Positions 61,911-64,000 of a stretch of 64,000 nucleotides of DNA are shown in pieces. The notes under the pieces are model-generated. The model searched no databases and was not told the origin of the DNA. It saw only the letters and a list, made by a program, of their open reading frames with translations. This DNA is from JANNWF01 sp038205755 (GTDB lineage: Bacteria; Pseudomonadota; Gammaproteobacteria; Xanthomonadales; Xanthomonadaceae): contig JBBRBN010000007.1 of the NCBI GenBank assembly GCA_038205755.1, forward strand, positions 1 to 64,000, given 5' to 3'. Each line of letters starts with the position of its first letter. Position 1 is the first letter of the stretch. The position numbers and the translations under genes were made by a program.

Positions 61911-62075
61911 TAGCCCGCATGTTTCATGAATTCGCGCGATGATCGCGCAGGATAGTGTTCGCACAAGGGACTACCGAAGGAGCGGCGTAGCGGGCCGTAC
62001 GACCGACTGAGGAAAATCTCCTGTGCGGACAAGAGACAAGCGAGGGCGTGTGAGATTCATGAAATAGGCGGGCTA
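61911..62075 (+). repeat. 166-bp structured element, copy 5 (165 bp)
   Basis: Complete copy, one base shorter. Terminal arms TAGCCCGCATGTTTCATGAA and TTCATGAAATAGGCGGGCTA pair with one G-T and one A-G mismatch. The inner arms differ from copy 4 mainly on the 3' side (CTCCTGTGCGGAC). The invariant strand and apical part are intact. It lies between the 3' flank of RNase P RNA and the mraZ control region, about 300 bp upstream of the promoter. Confidence 0.95.
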
Positions 62076-62238
62076 AGTCCGACAGGCTGCTAGAGCTCGC
62101 GCCGAGCGGCGCTGCCACCACAGCGGCGGCGGAAGCGCGTCTGCCCGGAGCTGGCGGCAGCGCGGTGCGCCATCCTGCGGAACCGCTCTGTAGTCGCCGT
62201 CGGGGGCTTGGCGTCGCGATCTGGACGCACGAGAGAAG

Positions 62239-62610
62239 TGGCGGAGCCGGCCGATAAGCCGGGTTCTGTCGTGGACAGTCATTCCTCTAGGCCCTGCGTC
62301 ACCGCAGGGCTCAAGCAACCTACCCGGAGACACTGCGGGCCGCAGCATAGCCTCCCTATTTGGTCTTGCTCCCGGTGGGGTTTGCCGTGCCGGTCCGTTG
62401 CCGGACTCGCGGTGCGCTCTTACCGCACCATTTCACCCTTGCCACGCCCATCTTGCGATGCCGTTCGGCGGTATCTTTCTGTTGCACTTTCCGTCGGCTC
62501 GCGCCGCCCAGGCGTTACCTGGCACCGTGCCCTATGGAGCCCGGACTTTCCTCGGCACCGTTGTCCACCGAAGTGAACGCGAATGACGCGACTGTCTGGC
62601 CGACTCCGCC
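62239..62610 (-). ncRNA. rnpB: RNase P RNA, bacterial type A
   Basis: About 372 nt, catalytic RNA of RNase P that trims tRNA 5' leaders. On the minus strand the P1 helix pairs GGCGGAGTCGGCC at the 5' end with GGCCGGCTCCGCC at the 3' end (one G-U). The core strings GAGGAAAGTCCGGGCTCC, CCATAGGGCA, GCCAGGTAACGCCTGG, AAGGGTGAAA, GGTGCGGTAAGAGCGCACC, CAAATAGGGAGG and the terminal ACAGAACCCGGCTTAT all match the bacterial consensus. Ends are set by P1 and may be off by a few bases. The HAD-phosphatase gene ends 10 bp upstream. No T-run terminator is seen before element copy 5, 163 bp downstream. Confidence 0.96.
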
Positions 62611-62620
62611 GCGGACCAGT

Positions 62621-63352
62621 CTACGCGGCTGAGGCGACGGCCGCTGAACGGCGGACCAGCTCGTCGAGCGCATCCGGAATCTCCGCCGCAGCGGCGACCG
62701 TCGCCAGCCGCGGATGATCGGTGGCCACCTTGGCCTGCAGCTCGTGGGTCCAGGTGACCCGATACGGCATGTGCACGCCAAAGCCGCCGGCCGCCAGCAC
62801 CGGTGCGATATCCGAACGCAGCGAGTTGCCGACCATGGCGAAACGGCGGGCGTCGACCGCGCACTCGCGCAGTACGCGGGCGTAGGCCGCGGCGTCCTTC
62901 TCGGAGACAATCTCGATGCGCCCGAACAGGTCGGCCATGCCCGACTGCCGCACCTTGGCCTCCTGGTGGAACAGGTCGCCCTTGGTGATCAGCACCAGCG
63001 GCCAGCGCGTCGCCACTGCCTCGACTGCCGCGCGGATGCCGTCAATCAGCTCGACCGGATGGGTCAGGATCGACTTGCCCAGCTCGACCAGGCGATGGAT
63101 GTCACGGGCCGATATGCGCGCGTCGGTCAGCGCAATTGCGGTCTCGATCATCGACAGCGTCATGCCCTTCGCACCGTAGCCAAACAGCATGATGTTGCGC
63201 TGCTCGGTGGCCAGCAGGCGGTCGTGCAGACCGGCTTCGGCGAGGTCGACATACGCGCCGATGATGCGCTCGAACTCCGCGTGGGCATCCTGGAAGTAGC
63301 CCTCGCTGTGCCACAGCGTGTCGTCGGCGTCGAAACCCACCAGCTCGATCAT
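62621..63352 (-). CDS. HAD-superfamily hydrolase (YjjG/pyrophosphatase-like)
   Basis: A 243-residue HAD-fold phosphatase. Motif I is GFDADDTLWHSE (nucleophile Asp8, acid/base Asp10), motif II LVLITKGD, the motif III Lys lies near KVRQSGMADLFGRIEIVSEKD, and motif IV is MVGNSLRSDIAPV. A helical cap follows motif I (residues 20-85). Substrate unknown; relatives dephosphorylate small metabolites or nucleotides. ATG 63352 was chosen over the longer frame because MIELVGFDADDT is the canonical start. It follows the DUF808 gene by 10 bp and is probably co-transcribed with it. Confidence 0.88.
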   Translation of the reverse strand: MIELVGFDADDTLWHSEGYFQDAHAEFERIIGAYVDLAEAGLHDRLLATEQRNIMLFGYGAKGMTLSMIETAIALTDARISARDIHRLVELGKSILTHPVELIDGIRAAVEAVATRWPLVLITKGDLFHQEAKVRQSGMADLFGRIEIVSEKDAAAYARVLRECAVDARRFAMVGNSLRSDIAPVLAAGGFGVHMPYRVTWTHELQAKVATDHPRLATVAAAAEIPDALDELVRRSAAVASAA

Positions 63353-63362
63353 GACGCCGCGG

Positions 63363-64000
63363 TCAGTGCGCGGCAGCCGCGGGCGGCTGACGCAGCTTGC
63401 TGATTGTGGTGATGACGCCAACCAGGATCGCCCCGGCCAACAGACCGACCACCGCGTTCGCACTCATCTCGGAAAAGGTTGCCGCCCAGCTGCCGTCGGA
63501 TATGTAGGGAAGCAAGGCGTGATGCAGCATCGGCACGCCATGCACCAGGATGCCGCCGCCAACCAGAAACATCGCCGCGGTGCCGGCCACCGACAGAAAC
63601 TTCATCAGCCACGGCGCGGCGCGCAGGATGCCGCGTCCGCAGGCGCGGCGAAAGCGCGCCCAAGTGCTCTCACCTGCGGTTTGCGTCAACAGCAGCCCGC
63701 CATCATCGAGCTTGACGATGCCGGCCACGAGGCCGTACACGCCAACGGTCATGAGCACCGCAATGCCGACCAGCACCGCAACCTTGGTGCCGAAGCCGGC
63801 GCTCGCCACCGTGCCAAGGGTGATCACGATGATCTCGGCGGAGAGGATGAAGTCGGTGCGGATCGCACCCTTGATCTTCTTGCGCTCGAACTCGACCAGA
63901 TCGACCCCCGGATCCGCCACCGCCCTGACCAGTTCGACGTGCACCTTCTGCCGCTCCGCACGGCTGTGCAGGAACTTGTGGAGCAACTTCTCGGCACCTT
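63363..64000 (-). CDS. DUF808 (YedI-like) membrane protein, N-terminus outside window
   Basis: The C-terminal 211 or so residues of a DUF808 inner-membrane protein; the frame stays open through the window end (GAEKLLHKFLHS...), so the start lies beyond 64000. Visible segments are KKIKGAIRTDFILSAEIIVI, several membrane helices (VAVLVGIAVLMTVGVYGLVA, FLSVAGTAAMFLVGGGILVH, AVVGLLAGAILVGVITTISK) and a short hydrophilic tail. E. coli YedI is a relative; its function is not established. The HAD phosphatase gene follows 10 bp downstream. Confidence 0.9.
   Translation of the reverse strand, partial: GAEKLLHKFLHSRAERQKVHVELVRAVADPGVDLVEFERKKIKGAIRTDFILSAEIIVITLGTVASAGFGTKVAVLVGIAVLMTVGVYGLVAGIVKLDDGGLLLTQTAGESTWARFRRACGRGILRAAPWLMKFLSVAGTAAMFLVGGGILVHGVPMLHHALLPYISDGSWAATFSEMSANAVVGLLAGAILVGVITTISKLRQPPAAAAH

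Overview
The window looks like a chromosome segment from a high-GC gammaproteobacterium of the Lysobacterales (Xanthomonadales) type. The evidence is gene order: engB / cytochrome c4 / dsbA / endonuclease-exonuclease-phosphatase; slt / NDUFA9-like epimerase / cca; and a full division and cell-wall cluster (mraZ to ftsZ) running into lpxC, a DUF721 gene, an M23 peptidase, secA and a mutT-type gene. A lysine/alanine-repeat histone H1-like protein also fits. The assignment to order is inference; no rRNA or tRNA is present to confirm it.

Layout. 0.3-3.4 kb: ribosome-assembly GTPase EngB, periplasmic cytochrome c4, a DsbA-like oxidoreductase and an EEP-fold hydrolase. 3.4-8.4 kb: TauE-type exporter, soluble lytic transglycosylase, epimerase and CCA-adding enzyme. 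9-16.3 kb: ATP:ADP-antiporter-like MFS protein, GMC oxidoreductase, M48 peptidase plus LemA, serine beta-lactamase-like hydrolase. 16.6-19.4 kb: histone-like protein, then gcvH and gcvT. 19.5-22.1 kb: an iron-type ABC permease and binding protein behind a promoter overlapped by a Fur-like box. 22.2-25.3 kb: NfeD and SPFH pair, FadL-type porin. 25.4-31.8 kb: a signalling block with a 1011-residue PknB-type kinase, a secreted partner, an ECF-like sigma factor, a probable anti-sigma factor and a double-PDZ protein. 32-39 kb: SLC13 carrier, GDT1-type Mn/Ca exporter, NupC, ribokinase-like kinase, TraB/GumN protein, DusB. 39.2-61.5 kb: mutT/thiE fusion, secA, M23 peptidase, DUF721, lpxC and the dcw cluster ftsZ-A-Q-ddl-murC-G-ftsW-mraY-murF-E-ftsI-L-rsmH-mraZ, almost all with ATGA or GTGA overlaps on the minus strand. 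62.2-64 kb: RNase P RNA, a HAD phosphatase and a DUF808 protein cut by the window end.

The most unusual feature is a family of about 166-bp structured intergenic elements, with five copies (1-142, 8741-8906, 14913-15078, 40143-40308, 61911-62075), all in the same orientation. Each has a long terminal inverted repeat with compensatory base changes between copies, an inner long-range stem, a small apical hairpin and a strictly conserved unpaired-looking strand. They contain no credible gene. This looks like a small mobile or structured-nucleic-acid family that I cannot match to anything known to me. Other non-coding points include two short-unit minisatellites, a five-repeat MraZ operator, a palindrome-rich leader before the histone-like gene, a second small inverted-repeat family and a G-quadruplex-like stretch.
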